A stretch of DNA of 38,438 nucleotides, taken from contig DLAC01000020.1 of assembly GCA_002493865.1 (NCBI GenBank), positions 1 through 38,438 on the forward strand, in the 5' to 3' direction. Shown piece after piece: positions 8,077-16,231 of this stretch. The notes under the pieces were generated by a model. The model ran no database searches. It saw only the letters and a program-made list of their open reading frames with translations, and was not told the DNA's origin. This DNA is from Caryophanales bacterium UBA7057 (GTDB taxonomy: Bacteria > Bacillota_I > Bacilli_A > RF39 > UBA660). Every line of letters starts with the position of its first letter. Within the stretch, counting starts at the first letter, position 1. The position numbers and the translations under genes were made by a program.

Positions 8077-8763
8077 TTGTCAAATACAAAGAAAATGGAA
8101 GGTTTGTTAAATCATAGGCTAAAGATGGTAGCTTCTTTCATTAGAAAAGGTTGTTCTATGATCGATGTTGGATGTGATCATGCACTTTTAGATATTTATC
8201 TAGCGAGTATTTATAAAGATATTAAAATCATTGCCTCTGATAATAAAAAAGGTCCGCTAGAAGGAGCTTCTCAAAATATCAAAAAATATCACTTAGAAGA
8301 TAGAATTCATTTGAAACTTGGAAATGGGATTGAACCTATCGAAGAGGGGGTTGATACCATTGTTATTTCTGGAATGGGTGGATTAAATATGATAGGGATT
8401 TTAAAATATCAAACGGAACTTCTTTTGAATGTTCAAACGATTATTTTATCTCCAAATAGTGATACAGAAAAAGTAAGAAAAGAAATTACAAGGTTAGGCT
8501 ATAAAATCGAAAATGAACAACTTGTGAAAGAAAAAAATATTATTTATCCAGTTCTTGTTTTTACAAAAGGAAAGAGGCATTATTCGAGACAAGAATATTT
8601 ATTTGGACCGATTTTGTTAGAAAGAAAAGATTCTCTATTTTTAGAATATATGGAGAGTCAAAAAGCATTAAAGAAAAAATTATTAGAAATTTTGCCAAAA
8701 AAATATATTCAAAGAAGAATGGAATTAAAAAGAGAGTTAAAGATCATTGAAAAAAATCTTTAG
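8077..8763 (+). CDS. trmK: tRNA (adenine(22)-N(1))-methyltransferase TrmK
   Basis: Protein of 228 aa. A TTG start at 8077 is chosen because AGGAGGGG ends 6 bases upstream; the next ATG (8095) is too far away. The SAM-binding fold is clear: MIDVGCDHALLDIYL (motif I), ASDNKKGPLEGASQNI (motif II), then VISGMGGLNMIGIL, the conserved TrmK GMGG signature, and SPNSDTEKVRKE. It methylates A22 in the D-loop of tRNA. Its place after rpoD matches yqfN in Bacillus; the nif3-like yqfO that usually follows is missing here. Confidence 0.92.
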   Translation: MSNTKKMEGLLNHRLKMVASFIRKGCSMIDVGCDHALLDIYLASIYKDIKIIASDNKKGPLEGASQNIKKYHLEDRIHLKLGNGIEPIEEGVDTIVISGMGGLNMIGILKYQTELLLNVQTIILSPNSDTEKVRKEITRLGYKIENEQLVKEKNIIYPVLVFTKGKRHYSRQEYLFGPILLERKDSLFLEYMESQKALKKKLLEILPKKYIQRRMELKRELKIIEKNL

Positions 8764-8769
8764 CTCTTT

Positions 8770-9177
8770 TTACAAAAAGAAAGTAGGACTACCATCTTGG
8801 GTTAGGGTAGGTTCATTAGAAATTCCATCATTTGTTTGATTCCTATTGATAGCAGATGATCCACCTTGATTTGTGGAATTTTGTACTGAGTTCGTCCTTG
8901 AACTATTACTCGTTGTATGATTTGGTGTATCTTTCACTGCACCAAGAACTCGAAACATTGTTCTTGCATTTCTTACAATTGGTCGTACTTGATAAAAAAT
9001 AGGGATTGCTTGATTAATTACATTTAATGTTTTTCCAGTGGATGTTAAAAAGCCGTTCCAACTCCATTTACTCGTAATTCCTCTTAATAAACCACCAGCA
9101 CTACTTCCTCCGAAAAGCCCATTTCCCATACCTGCTGTATAGTAAGATGGGTTTGTATAAAATGGATAATTAAACAT
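8770..9177 (-). CDS. VrrA/YqfQ-like spore-associated small protein
   Basis: Protein of 135 aa, with GAGGAGAG 5 bases before the ATG at 9177. The N-terminus is rich in Tyr, Gly and Phe (YPFYTNPSYY), followed by a Gly-rich stretch (FGGSSAGGLLRGI) and a helical part (LNVINQAIPIFYQVRPIVRN), and then a ~45-residue Ser/Asn/Thr/Gln-rich tail. The GGLL...helical pattern with an invariant-looking Pro, and the place next to rpoD-trmK, match the YqfQ/VrrA family of spore-associated proteins in Bacillus. On the minus strand CATATAATA (9205-9197) resembles a SigE/SigK -10 element, but no firm -35 was found. The assignment rests on layout and context more than on strict motifs. Confidence 0.6.
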   Translation of the reverse strand: MFNYPFYTNPSYYTAGMGNGLFGGSSAGGLLRGITSKWSWNGFLTSTGKTLNVINQAIPIFYQVRPIVRNARTMFRVLGAVKDTPNHTTSNSSRTNSVQNSTNQGGSSAINRNQTNDGISNEPTLTQDGSPTFFL

Positions 9178-9221
9178 AGAACTCTCCTCTTTACAATATT
9201 ATATGAAAACATAAAAAAAAG

Positions 9222-9250
9222 TTTTCATTTTTTTAGGTATATGGTATACT
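9222..9250 (+). promoter_or_regulatory. Probable promoter of the pilC-pilD pair
   Basis: An extended -10, TGGTATACT (TATACT at 9245-9250), with a weak -35 TTTTCA (9222-9227) at 17 bp. Confidence 0.45.
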
Positions 9251-9287
9251 GAGATAAGAGAATAAGAAGAATAAAGTGGGTGCCAAA

Positions 9288-10739
9288 ATGAATATCTTTA
9301 TATCCGTTTATCATGTGTTTAGAGATTTGTTTGCCTCTTTAAAGAATATAAAAATCAACTTTGAAAAAGGGGCAAATAAAAAGTTAAAAGAAAAAGAAAG
9401 ACAAGAAAAAGAAGAAGATTTAATGAGTGAAGCATTAAAGAATGCTTCGTCACTTTCTGGAAAAGACACAAATAAGGCACTAAAAGATGTTTTGGAGGAT
9501 AGAAAAGGAAATAAAGATGAATTACTCACTTTCAATTATGTAGTAAAAGATAGTTATGGAAAACAAATTAAAGGTTCATTTGATGCGAAAAGTAAAAACG
9601 AAGTAGAATCCTTTTTAGTGAATGAAGGGTATCAAATTGTAAGTATTGAACTTAAGAAAAAAACAAAATGGAATATGGAAATTAACATCGGTTTAAAGTT
9701 CAAATCTGGAGATTTAAGTTTTGCTTTGACCCAGTTATCTACGTATATCAAAGCAGGGATTCCTTTAATTGATTCTGTCAGAATTTTGTCGAAGCAAACC
9801 ACCAAAGCATCTCATCGCAAAATTTATCAAAAATTAGTATTTGACTTGGTAGCAGGGGAAAGCTTCAGTAGGGCTTTGGAAAACCAGAGTGATTCTTTTC
9901 CAAGATTATTAATTAATATGATTAAAGCATCTGAAATGACAGGAGATTTACCAACAACCCTAGATGAAATGAGTGAATACTATAATTCGATTGAAGAGAC
10001 AAGAAGACAAATGATTGCAGCTTTGACTTATCCTGCTATCATATTTGTCTTTTCAGTGATTGTGGTAGCCTTCGTATTAATTTGGGTTGTTCCAAACTTT
10101 GTATCGATGTTTTCAGAGGCAGGGGGGGAACTCCCAGGAATTACTCAATTTACGTTAGGTGCCAGTGCTTTTTTATCTAATTATTATCTTCTTATTTTAG
10201 GAATTATTGTAGTTCTAGGAATTACCTATCTACTTGCATTTAAAAATGTAAAATCATTTCGAAAAGCAATGCAGACTTTTTATATGAAACTTCCTGTCTT
10301 TGGAAAAGTAATTATTTATAATGAAGTCACTATGTTTACAAAGACCTTTGCCCAACTTTTAAATCATAGTGTACATATTACAGATAGTATGGCAATTCTT
10401 TCTAAAATCTCTAATAACGAGATATACAAAGAAATTATTGCCAATACGATGAATACTTTAAGTAAGGGTGGAAAAATATCCGAATCTTTCCATGGACATT
10501 GGGCCTTTCCGATTGTTGCCTATGAAATGTTGGTAACAGGAGAATCCACGGGTCAATTGGGCCCTATGATGGAAAAGGTATCAGAACACTTTAGTAGTAT
10601 GCATAAAAATGCAGTGACTCAGATTAAGGCTTTCATTGAACCAGTTACCATTATTTTCTTAGCAGGTGCGATTGGTTTTATTCTTTTATCTATTTTTATT
10701 CCAATGTTTGGATTATATACAGCCGTAGAAGGTGCATAA
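9288..10739 (+). CDS. Type II secretion/type IV pilus inner-membrane platform protein (GspF/PilC/ComGB family)
   Basis: Protein of 483 aa from the ATG at 9288, which follows GTGGGTG; an in-frame GTG at 9276 has no good binding site. Residues ~1-75 are a charged Lys/Glu-rich extension not usual in the family. A small domain follows (FNYVVKDSYGKQIKGSFDA, ~80-120) that PilC proteins also carry. Two T2SSF domains come next, each with a cytoplasmic helical bundle (LTQLSTYIKAGIPLIDSV and FTKTFAQLLNHSVHITDS) and TM helices near ~250, ~300 and the C-terminus. Such proteins couple the assembly ATPase to pilin polymerisation. With the prepilin peptidase downstream it suggests a type IV pilus or competence pseudopilus. 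No ATPase or pilin gene is in this window. Confidence 0.9.
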   Translation: MNIFISVYHVFRDLFASLKNIKINFEKGANKKLKEKERQEKEEDLMSEALKNASSLSGKDTNKALKDVLEDRKGNKDELLTFNYVVKDSYGKQIKGSFDAKSKNEVESFLVNEGYQIVSIELKKKTKWNMEINIGLKFKSGDLSFALTQLSTYIKAGIPLIDSVRILSKQTTKASHRKIYQKLVFDLVAGESFSRALENQSDSFPRLLINMIKASEMTGDLPTTLDEMSEYYNSIEETRRQMIAALTYPAIIFVFSVIVVAFVLIWVVPNFVSMFSEAGGELPGITQFTLGASAFLSNYYLLILGIIVVLGITYLLAFKNVKSFRKAMQTFYMKLPVFGKVIIYNEVTMFTKTFAQLLNHSVHITDSMAILSKISNNEIYKEIIANTMNTLSKGGKISESFHGHWAFPIVAYEMLVTGESTGQLGPMMEKVSEHFSSMHKNAVTQIKAFIEPVTIIFLAGAIGFILLSIFIPMFGLYTAVEGA

Positions 10740-10757
10740 ATTAAGGGGGAAATTTAC

Positions 10758-11525
10758 ATGAATATTTATTACATAATTGCTTTCTTTATTCTAGGAACGA
10801 TTCTTGGTTCCTTCTATAATGTCGTAGGATTTCGATTACCGAAGGATGAGTCAATTCTAAAACCTGCACACTCTTATTGTGACAATTGTAAACACCAGCT
10901 AGGATTTACTTCGTTGATTCCTATTTTTTCTTATTTATTTCAAGGGGGAAAATGTAAGTACTGTAAGGCAAAAATCTCACTATTTTATCCATTTATCGAA
11001 TTATTAACGGGGGCATTATTTGCTGTTAGTTATTATTCCTTTGGATTTACTCCAGATTTATTTATTTCTCTTGCCTTAGTAAGCTTATTTAGTATTGTCA
11101 TTGTAAGTGATCTAAACTATTTGATGATTCCAGATGAGGTCACACTCATTACTGGCCTTGTAATTGCGATTAGTATTTTCTTTCGTGATCATCTTGAAGT
11201 ACTTTTAAAATCTCTTGGAAGTGGGATTCTTCTATTTGTGATTATGTATGGGATTATGCTTTTAGGTGACTTTCTTTTTAAAAGAGAAAGTTTGGGTGGC
11301 GCAGATATTAAGCTTATGTTTATTGCTGGTCTTGTACTAGGCCCAATTCTAGGTGTATTTGTTATCTTTGTTTCGAGTGTTGTGGCTTTACCGGTTTCTA
11401 TTCTTTTATATACGATTAATAAAGAAAAAGTAATTCCTTTTGGACCGTTTATTGTTTTTTCAATTTTATTACTCTTTTTCTTAAAAGTAGATGTATCTAG
11501 ACTTCTCGGTATTTTTATACAATGA
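10758..11525 (+). CDS. Prepilin peptidase (A24 family, PilD/ComC)
   Basis: Protein of 255 aa, ATG after AAGGGGGA. An N-terminal methylase-type domain with GSFYNVVGFRLP and two CxxC pairs (CDNCKHQ and CKYCKAKIS) is followed by about seven TM segments. The two catalytic Asp are in SDLNYLMIPDE and in GGADIKLM (family GGGD). It cleaves the leader of type IV prepilins at the inner membrane and methylates the new N-terminus. It is co-transcribed with the PilC-like gene 18 bases upstream, and a terminator follows directly. Confidence 0.93.
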   Translation: MNIYYIIAFFILGTILGSFYNVVGFRLPKDESILKPAHSYCDNCKHQLGFTSLIPIFSYLFQGGKCKYCKAKISLFYPFIELLTGALFAVSYYSFGFTPDLFISLALVSLFSIVIVSDLNYLMIPDEVTLITGLVIAISIFFRDHLEVLLKSLGSGILLFVIMYGIMLLGDFLFKRESLGGADIKLMFIAGLVLGPILGVFVIFVSSVVALPVSILLYTINKEKVIPFGPFIVFSILLLFFLKVDVSRLLGIFIQ

Positions 11526-11533
11526 GTATTTGG

Positions 11534-11559
11534 ACTATAGAACTTTCTATAGTTTTTTC
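11534..11559 (+). terminator. Terminator after the prepilin peptidase gene
   Basis: ACTATAG (11534-11540) pairs with CTATAGT (11547-11553) around AACTTT, which can add base pairs, and is followed by six T. Confidence 0.85.
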
Positions 11560-11581
11560 ATGAAAAAGTTTTAAAATATCT

Positions 11582-11610
11582 TTGGCTTCTTTCCTTATCT
11601 GAGGTATAAT
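11582..11610 (+). promoter_or_regulatory. SigA-type promoter of dnaB-dnaI
   Basis: TTGGCT (11582-11587) and TATAAT (11605-11610) with a 17-bp spacer, 26 bases before the dnaB start. Confidence 0.7.
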
Positions 11611-11636
11611 AAGATTACGAAAAGTGAGGTGGGTTT

Positions 11637-12950
11637 ATGGCAGAAGTAACAGTATTACCAGCAGATACCTATACTGTGATTAATAAGACGGTATTAAAAG
11701 AGCAGGATCGTAAGATTATTACGATGCTTTACCAACCAATTATTGGATATGTTGCGACTAGCCTTTACTTCACATTAATTGATGACTTAGATCAACGAGA
11801 GATGATGAGTGAAGATTTAACACATCATCATCTAATGAGCACCATGCAATTAAAATTAGATCAAATCGTGATTGCAAGAAAAAAATTAGAGGGGGTAGGA
11901 TTATTGAAATCCTACTATAAAAAAGATCATGTGAATAATTTTGTCTATTTAATTTATTCACCAATGTCTGCCTCTGATTTTTTGAATCATCCGATTCTAA
12001 ATGTAGTTTTATATAACAATCTTGGAAAAAAGGAGTATACCAAACTTGTCGATTACTTTAAAATGCCAAGAGTCAATTTGAAGGATTATGAAGATATTAC
12101 TGTATCTTTTAATGACGTTTTTAGTAGTGTTTCAGGAAACTCTTATATAGAAAACAATGATTTAGTGAAAGAAGAAGTAGGAAAGATTCATCTATCAGAA
12201 AGAATTGACTTTTCCTTACTAATTTCTAGTATTCCTAGTAAGATGGTGAGTCCTAGATGTTTTAATCAAGAGACGAGAGATTTGATTAATGCCCTTTCTT
12301 ATACTTATAATATTGATGACTTGGAGATGCAGGGACTCGTTCGAAATAGTATTAATGAAAAGGGATTGGTAGATAAAATGGAACTTAGGAAAAGTTGTCA
12401 GAATTTCTATCAATTTGAAAATAATGGAAAGTTACCAACTTTGATTTACTCAAAACAACCAGAATATTTAAAGTCTCCAGAGGGGGATCATTCTAAATGG
12501 GCAAAGATGGTTTATACTTTTGAGTCTGTGACTCCCTATGATTTTTTAAGAAGTAAATATAAAACAGGGGAACCTTCTTTACGGGATTTAAAACTAATTG
12601 AAAGTCTTTTGGCAGATTTAAAGATGAATCCAGGAGTAGTAAATGTATTAATTGCCTATGTCTTAAAGATTAATAATCAAAAGTTATCGAAGAATTATGT
12701 AGAGACCATTGCGGGACAATGGAAGAGATTAAATGTGGAAACCGTTGAGGAAGCAATGCGAGTAAGTGAAAGAGAACATAAGAAACTAAGAAAACAATTT
12801 GAACAGAAGAATGCCCCTTCGAAGCAGGTTGTTAGAAAAGGAAAGGAAGAAACTTTACCAGATTGGTTTGATAAAAATCTAGAAAACGAAGAAATGACAG
12901 AAGAGGAACAAAAAGAATTAGAACAAATTTTAAATTCTATTTCATCCTAG
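11637..12950 (+). CDS. dnaB: Replication initiation and membrane attachment protein DnaB (helicase loader)
   Basis: Protein of 437 aa, ATG after GAGGTGGG. It has an N-terminal winged-helix-like part (IITMLYQPIIGYVATSLYF) and a C-terminal DnaB_2/DnaD domain (~290-375) with SLRDLKLIESLL and NVLIAYVLKINNQKLSKNY, followed by a charged coil and an acidic tail. This is the Bacillus-type DnaB that works with DnaD and DnaI to load the replicative helicase; it is not the helicase itself. The dnaI gene two positions downstream supports the call. The nrdR gene that often precedes dnaB is absent. Confidence 0.88.
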   Translation: MAEVTVLPADTYTVINKTVLKEQDRKIITMLYQPIIGYVATSLYFTLIDDLDQREMMSEDLTHHHLMSTMQLKLDQIVIARKKLEGVGLLKSYYKKDHVNNFVYLIYSPMSASDFLNHPILNVVLYNNLGKKEYTKLVDYFKMPRVNLKDYEDITVSFNDVFSSVSGNSYIENNDLVKEEVGKIHLSERIDFSLLISSIPSKMVSPRCFNQETRDLINALSYTYNIDDLEMQGLVRNSINEKGLVDKMELRKSCQNFYQFENNGKLPTLIYSKQPEYLKSPEGDHSKWAKMVYTFESVTPYDFLRSKYKTGEPSLRDLKLIESLLADLKMNPGVVNVLIAYVLKINNQKLSKNYVETIAGQWKRLNVETVEEAMRVSEREHKKLRKQFEQKNAPSKQVVRKGKEETLPDWFDKNLENEEMTEEEQKELEQILNSISS

Positions 12951-12963
12951 AAGGAGACAAAAC

Positions 12964-13080
12964 ATGAAATATAACGTAAGAAAAGAAGAACGATTAGAAA
13001 TATTAGCAAGAGTATCTATGATTTTAGGAAGCGTAGTTGCCGTATACTTTTTTATTATTATGCTTGTAAATTTAAATTAA
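12964..13080 (+). CDS. 38-aa single-pass membrane peptide between dnaB and dnaI
   Basis: A short gene, ATG at 12964 with AGAAGGAG 8 bases upstream, stop TAA at 13078-13080, 13 bases before dnaI. The product begins with a charged stretch (MKYNVRKEERLEI) followed by one strongly hydrophobic helix (~14-34) ending in MLVNLN, so the N-terminus is probably inside the cell. I recognise no family. The strong ribosome binding site and the tight spacing on both sides support a real gene. A link with the membrane-attached helicase loader is only suggested by position. Confidence 0.7.
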   Translation: MKYNVRKEERLEILARVSMILGSVVAVYFFIIMLVNLN

Positions 13081-13093
13081 AGGGGAAGTAAAT

Positions 13094-14011
13094 ATGAAGA
13101 AATTAAGTAATCTTGTACAAATGAAAGATGAAGACTGGAACGATTTAAAGCAGAACTATGTAAAAGCATTAAAAAATCCTAGTTTTATGGAACTTGTCAA
13201 TTTGTTAGAACTAGAAGATGATGTGCTGATGAAGTATACATCTTCTTTAGAAACGTCTGCAAACGAGTATCATCATTGTAAAAATTGTCCTGGTTTAAAA
13301 TCGTGTAAGAATGAAATTCAAGGATATTTATATACTCCAAAAAAGGTAGGGTCTGATATTACTTTTGAATATGTAGCTTGCTCTTATCAACAAAAAGAGG
13401 AAGAACGGCAAAATTATCAGAAAAATATTACTTTGTTTGAAGCAAGTACTGCCATTCGAAATGCTTCTTTTAAAGATGTCAATCGGGATGATAGAAATAG
13501 ACTTGAACTCAGTAGATACTTTAAGGAGTTTATGGATCAGTACGAGAAGAAGGAACATCCCAAGGGAATTTATCTTCATGGAAATTTTGGTACTGGAAAA
13601 ACTTATTTAATTGCCGCTTTATTTAATGAACTTGCAAAGAAAAATGTTCGTAGTGCCATCGTATATGTTCCGGAGTTTTTAAGGCAGTTAAAGTCTTCTT
13701 TTAATACAGATTACACCTTAAAATATGATTATATTAAGACTGTTCCTTTACTTTTATTAGATGATATTGGAGCAGAAAACTTAACTTCCTGGGCAAGAGA
13801 TGAAATTATAGGGACACTATTACAGTACCGAATGGAGGAAAATCTTCCTACCTTTTTTACCTCGAACTTAGATTTAAAACAATTAGAGGAACATTTCGCA
13901 TCCACCAATAGCGGGGTAGAGAAATTAAAGGCCCGTCGAATTATTGAGCGAATTAGTTATATGGCGAAGGATTTTCAATTAACGAGTAAAAATCGAAGAG
14001 TTGACAAATAA
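13094..14011 (+). CDS. dnaI: Primosomal protein DnaI (helicase loader ATPase)
   Basis: Protein of 305 aa, ATG after AGGGGAAG. The N-terminal domain carries a Cys/His zinc-binding set (HHCKNCPGLKSCKNE, ~55-70) that in DnaI contacts the helicase. The C-terminal AAA+ ATPase has Walker A HGNFGTGKT (~160), Walker B LLLLDDIGAE (~219) and sensor region FFTSNLDLKQLEEHF. It loads the hexameric helicase at the origin together with DnaB and DnaD. The -35 box of the next promoter lies in its last codons. Confidence 0.94.
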   Translation: MKKLSNLVQMKDEDWNDLKQNYVKALKNPSFMELVNLLELEDDVLMKYTSSLETSANEYHHCKNCPGLKSCKNEIQGYLYTPKKVGSDITFEYVACSYQQKEEERQNYQKNITLFEASTAIRNASFKDVNRDDRNRLELSRYFKEFMDQYEKKEHPKGIYLHGNFGTGKTYLIAALFNELAKKNVRSAIVYVPEFLRQLKSSFNTDYTLKYDYIKTVPLLLLDDIGAENLTSWARDEIIGTLLQYRMEENLPTFFTSNLDLKQLEEHFASTNSGVEKLKARRIIERISYMAKDFQLTSKNRRVDK

Positions 14012-14028
14012 TAAAAATGTGCTATGAT
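14001..14028 (+). promoter_or_regulatory. Promoter of the thrS leader
   Basis: TTGACA (14001-14006, inside the end of dnaI) and TATGAT (14023-14028) with a 16-bp spacer. Confidence 0.7.
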
Positions 14029-14034
14029 TAATTT

Positions 14035-14250
14035 AATCGATTTTAAAAAGCAATGATGAGAGACATGAGGAACAAATGTACTTTGAAAGAGACTTTGTGG
14101 TTGGTGCGAACAAAGAGGGAAGTTGTTCTTTACTACTCTTGAGTTGGGTCCTAATAGATCCCCGGTAAAAGCCGTTATTCAAATTAAGTAAATGGTGGAT
14201 GGTACCGTGTAAGAGCACTCCTGTTAGAAATAACAGGAGTTTTTATTTTA
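14035..14250 (+). promoter_or_regulatory. Threonine-responsive T-box leader of thrS
   Basis: A classic T-box. The long Stem I can be drawn with GAACAA/TTGTTC and CTTTGT/ACAAAG arms around the conserved GGTTGGTGCGA apical part. Past TTGTTCTTT lies ACT (14132-14134, Thr codon) followed by A, in the place expected for the specifier; the overlapping ACT at 14135-14137 cannot be excluded. The antiterminator pairs GGA-GTG with CAC-TCC around the bulge TGGTACC (14200-14206), whose UGGU would pair with tRNA ending ACCA. The competing terminator is a perfect 10-bp stem, ACTCCTGTTA (14217-14226) with TAACAGGAGT (14231-14240), plus a T run, and it traps the 3' arm of the antiterminator. Uncharged tRNA-Thr should therefore turn thrS on. 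Confidence 0.92.
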
Positions 14251-14290
14251 ATCCGTTGCGAAAAAAACCGAAAAAGAAAGGATGAATTCT

Positions 14291-16060
14291 ATGTTAAATA
14301 TGAAAGAAAACGAAAAATTGAGTATGTTAAATCACTCATGTGCCCATCTATTAGCACAAGCAGTGAAACACTTATATCCACAGGCAAAATTTTGGGTAGG
14401 ACCAGTCATTGAAGAAGGATTCTATTACGATATTGATTTGGGAGATGCTGTCATCAAAGAAGAGGATTTAGAGAGTATCGAAAAAGAAATGAAGAAGTGT
14501 GCGAAAGATGGAAAGAAAATTGTCCGTCATGAAATCTCTAAAGAAGAAGCCTTGGAACAGTTTAAGGATGATCCATATAAGATAGATTTAATCAGTAGAA
14601 TGGATGAAAATGAAACAGTCATTAGTTGTTATACACAAGGAGATTTTACGGATCTTTGTCGTGGACCTCATGTAGAGACAACGAAAGAATTAAAATATTT
14701 TAAACTTCTAAAAGTAAGTGGTGCTTATTGGAAGGGGGACGCCAAAAATAAAATGCTTCAAAGAATTTATGGCGTATGTTTTGAAACGGAAGAAGAATTA
14801 GAAAAGCATTTAGAGATGTTAGAAGAAGCAAAACAGAGAGATCATAGAAAAATAGGAAAAGATTTAGACATTTTTATGTCTCATGATTTAGTAGGAAAGG
14901 GAATGCCTTTATGGTTACCAAATGGTGCTCTTGTTCGTAAGCAACTTGAAAACTATATTTATGAAAAAGAAAGAAAACTTGGGTACCATCATGTATATAC
15001 ACCTTGTGTTGGAACTGTTGACTTATATAAAACCTCTGGACATTGGGATCATTATAAAGAAAACATGTTTCCATCTATGAAAGTAGATGAAGAAGAATTT
15101 GTTCTTCGTCCTATGAACTGTCCACATCATATGCTAGTTTATGGGAATAGTTTACATTCTTATCGTGATTTACCAATTCGTATTGGAGAGTTTGCAACAG
15201 ATTTTAGATATGAGGCAAGTGGTGCAGTGAAAGGATTAGAGCGTGTTAGATGTATGTGCCAAAACGATGCACACTTGTTTGTAACACCAGAACAAATTGG
15301 AGAAGAATTCAAAAAAGTAGTTTCCTTAATTTTAGATGTTTATCATGATTTTGGAATTGAAAATTATAGTTTCCGCCTATCTTTACGTGACAAAGAAGAT
15401 AAAGAAAAGTACTTTGATGATGATCAGATGTGGGATGAGGCAGAAAATAAACTCCGTGAAGTTCTAAATGAACTAGGTGTTGATTATTTTGAGGCCATTG
15501 GGGAAGCAGCCTTTTATGGACCTAAATTAGATGTCGAAGTAAAACCTGCCGTTGGACCAGAGGTAACACTTTCTACTTGTCAATTAGATTTCCTATTGCC
15601 AAGAAGATTTGATTTAAGTTATATTGATAAAGATGGAAGCAAACAAGTTCCTGTCGTTTTACATAGAGCGATATTTGGTACTTTTGATCGATTTACGGCC
15701 TTCATCTTGGAAGAAACCAAAGGAAGTCTACCTGCTTGGTTAGCACCAGTTCAGGTCAATATTATTCCAGTAAATAACGAGTATCATTTAGAATATAGTA
15801 AAGAAATCTTTGATCTATTAGAACATGAAGGCGTTCGAGTAGAATTAGATGATCGTAACGAAAAGTTAGGCTATAAAATGAGAGAAAGTCAAAAGAGAAA
15901 GATTCCATTTAGTTTGATTTTAGGAAATAGTGAAAGAGATCATCAAACGATTAGTTATCGTATTCATGGTAGAGAAGAAACTATTACAGTTTCTAAGGGT
16001 GAATTTGTAACTTATATCAAAGATGTCATTCGTACAAAGAAATTGAATCAGGATTTATAA
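14291..16060 (+). CDS. thrS: Threonyl-tRNA synthetase, lacking the N-terminal TGS domain
   Basis: Protein of 589 aa from the ATG at 14291, 9 bases after AAAGG; the in-frame ATG at 14282 overlaps that site. Typical bacterial ThrRS is ~640 aa and begins with a ~60-residue TGS domain. Here the protein starts almost directly with the editing domain (NHSCAHLLAQAVKHLYP, then DLCRGPH). The class II core is intact: RPMNCPHH (zinc Cys), FRYEASGAVKGLERVR (motif 2), QNDAHLF and LHRAIFGTFDRF (motif 3), followed by an anticodon-binding domain (QVNIIPVN...LDDRNEKLGYKMRE). Editing and aminoacylation residues are present, so it should work. Loss of TGS is also seen in Mollicutes. It is controlled by the T-box upstream. 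Confidence 0.96.
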   Translation: MLNMKENEKLSMLNHSCAHLLAQAVKHLYPQAKFWVGPVIEEGFYYDIDLGDAVIKEEDLESIEKEMKKCAKDGKKIVRHEISKEEALEQFKDDPYKIDLISRMDENETVISCYTQGDFTDLCRGPHVETTKELKYFKLLKVSGAYWKGDAKNKMLQRIYGVCFETEEELEKHLEMLEEAKQRDHRKIGKDLDIFMSHDLVGKGMPLWLPNGALVRKQLENYIYEKERKLGYHHVYTPCVGTVDLYKTSGHWDHYKENMFPSMKVDEEEFVLRPMNCPHHMLVYGNSLHSYRDLPIRIGEFATDFRYEASGAVKGLERVRCMCQNDAHLFVTPEQIGEEFKKVVSLILDVYHDFGIENYSFRLSLRDKEDKEKYFDDDQMWDEAENKLREVLNELGVDYFEAIGEAAFYGPKLDVEVKPAVGPEVTLSTCQLDFLLPRRFDLSYIDKDGSKQVPVVLHRAIFGTFDRFTAFILEETKGSLPAWLAPVQVNIIPVNNEYHLEYSKEIFDLLEHEGVRVELDDRNEKLGYKMRESQKRKIPFSLILGNSERDHQTISYRIHGREETITVSKGEFVTYIKDVIRTKKLNQDL

Positions 16061-16073
16061 AAAGTTATTTTAT

Positions 16074-16098
16074 AAGGGTGGAATACCACTCTTTTTTT
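16074..16098 (+). terminator. Terminator after thrS
   Basis: AAGGGTGG (16074-16081) pairs with CCACTCTT (16086-16093; one G-T pair) around AATA, then a T run. Confidence 0.85.
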
Positions 16099-16184
16099 GT
16101 TGGATTTAAAGTTTGACAACAGTTTACAACATTTTTGATAGAAATATTAGTTTCATGTTTACATCGAACCCCATTTAATAGTAA

Positions 16185-16222
16185 TATAATGGTAGGTAGT
16201 GGTTGATAATGGTGAAAAGTGG
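16185..16222 (+). promoter_or_regulatory. mraZ promoter -10 with four-copy MraZ operator
   Basis: TATAAT at 16185-16190 is followed by four copies of A(A/G)TGG at an exact 10-base period: AATGG 16188-16192, AGTGG 16198-16202, AATGG 16208-16212 and AGTGG 16218-16222. Period and core match the TGGGN repeats with 5-base gaps bound by E. coli MraZ and the AAAGTG-type repeats of Mollicutes. The first copy overlaps the -10 box and the last the ribosome binding region, so binding should block transcription start. No clear -35 at the normal distance was seen; TTTACA at 16158-16163 is 21 bp away. Confidence 0.75.
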
Positions 16223-16231
16223 GGGATATTT

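Noticed and set aside
8755..8785. Possible terminator between trmK and the yqfQ-like gene (CTTTT/AAAAG)
   Set aside because: Only a 5-bp A/T-rich stem without a proper T run; too weak to list.
14033..14218. Reverse-strand frame across the thrS leader
   Set aside because: The region is fully explained by the T-box RNA structure, and the frame has no binding site.
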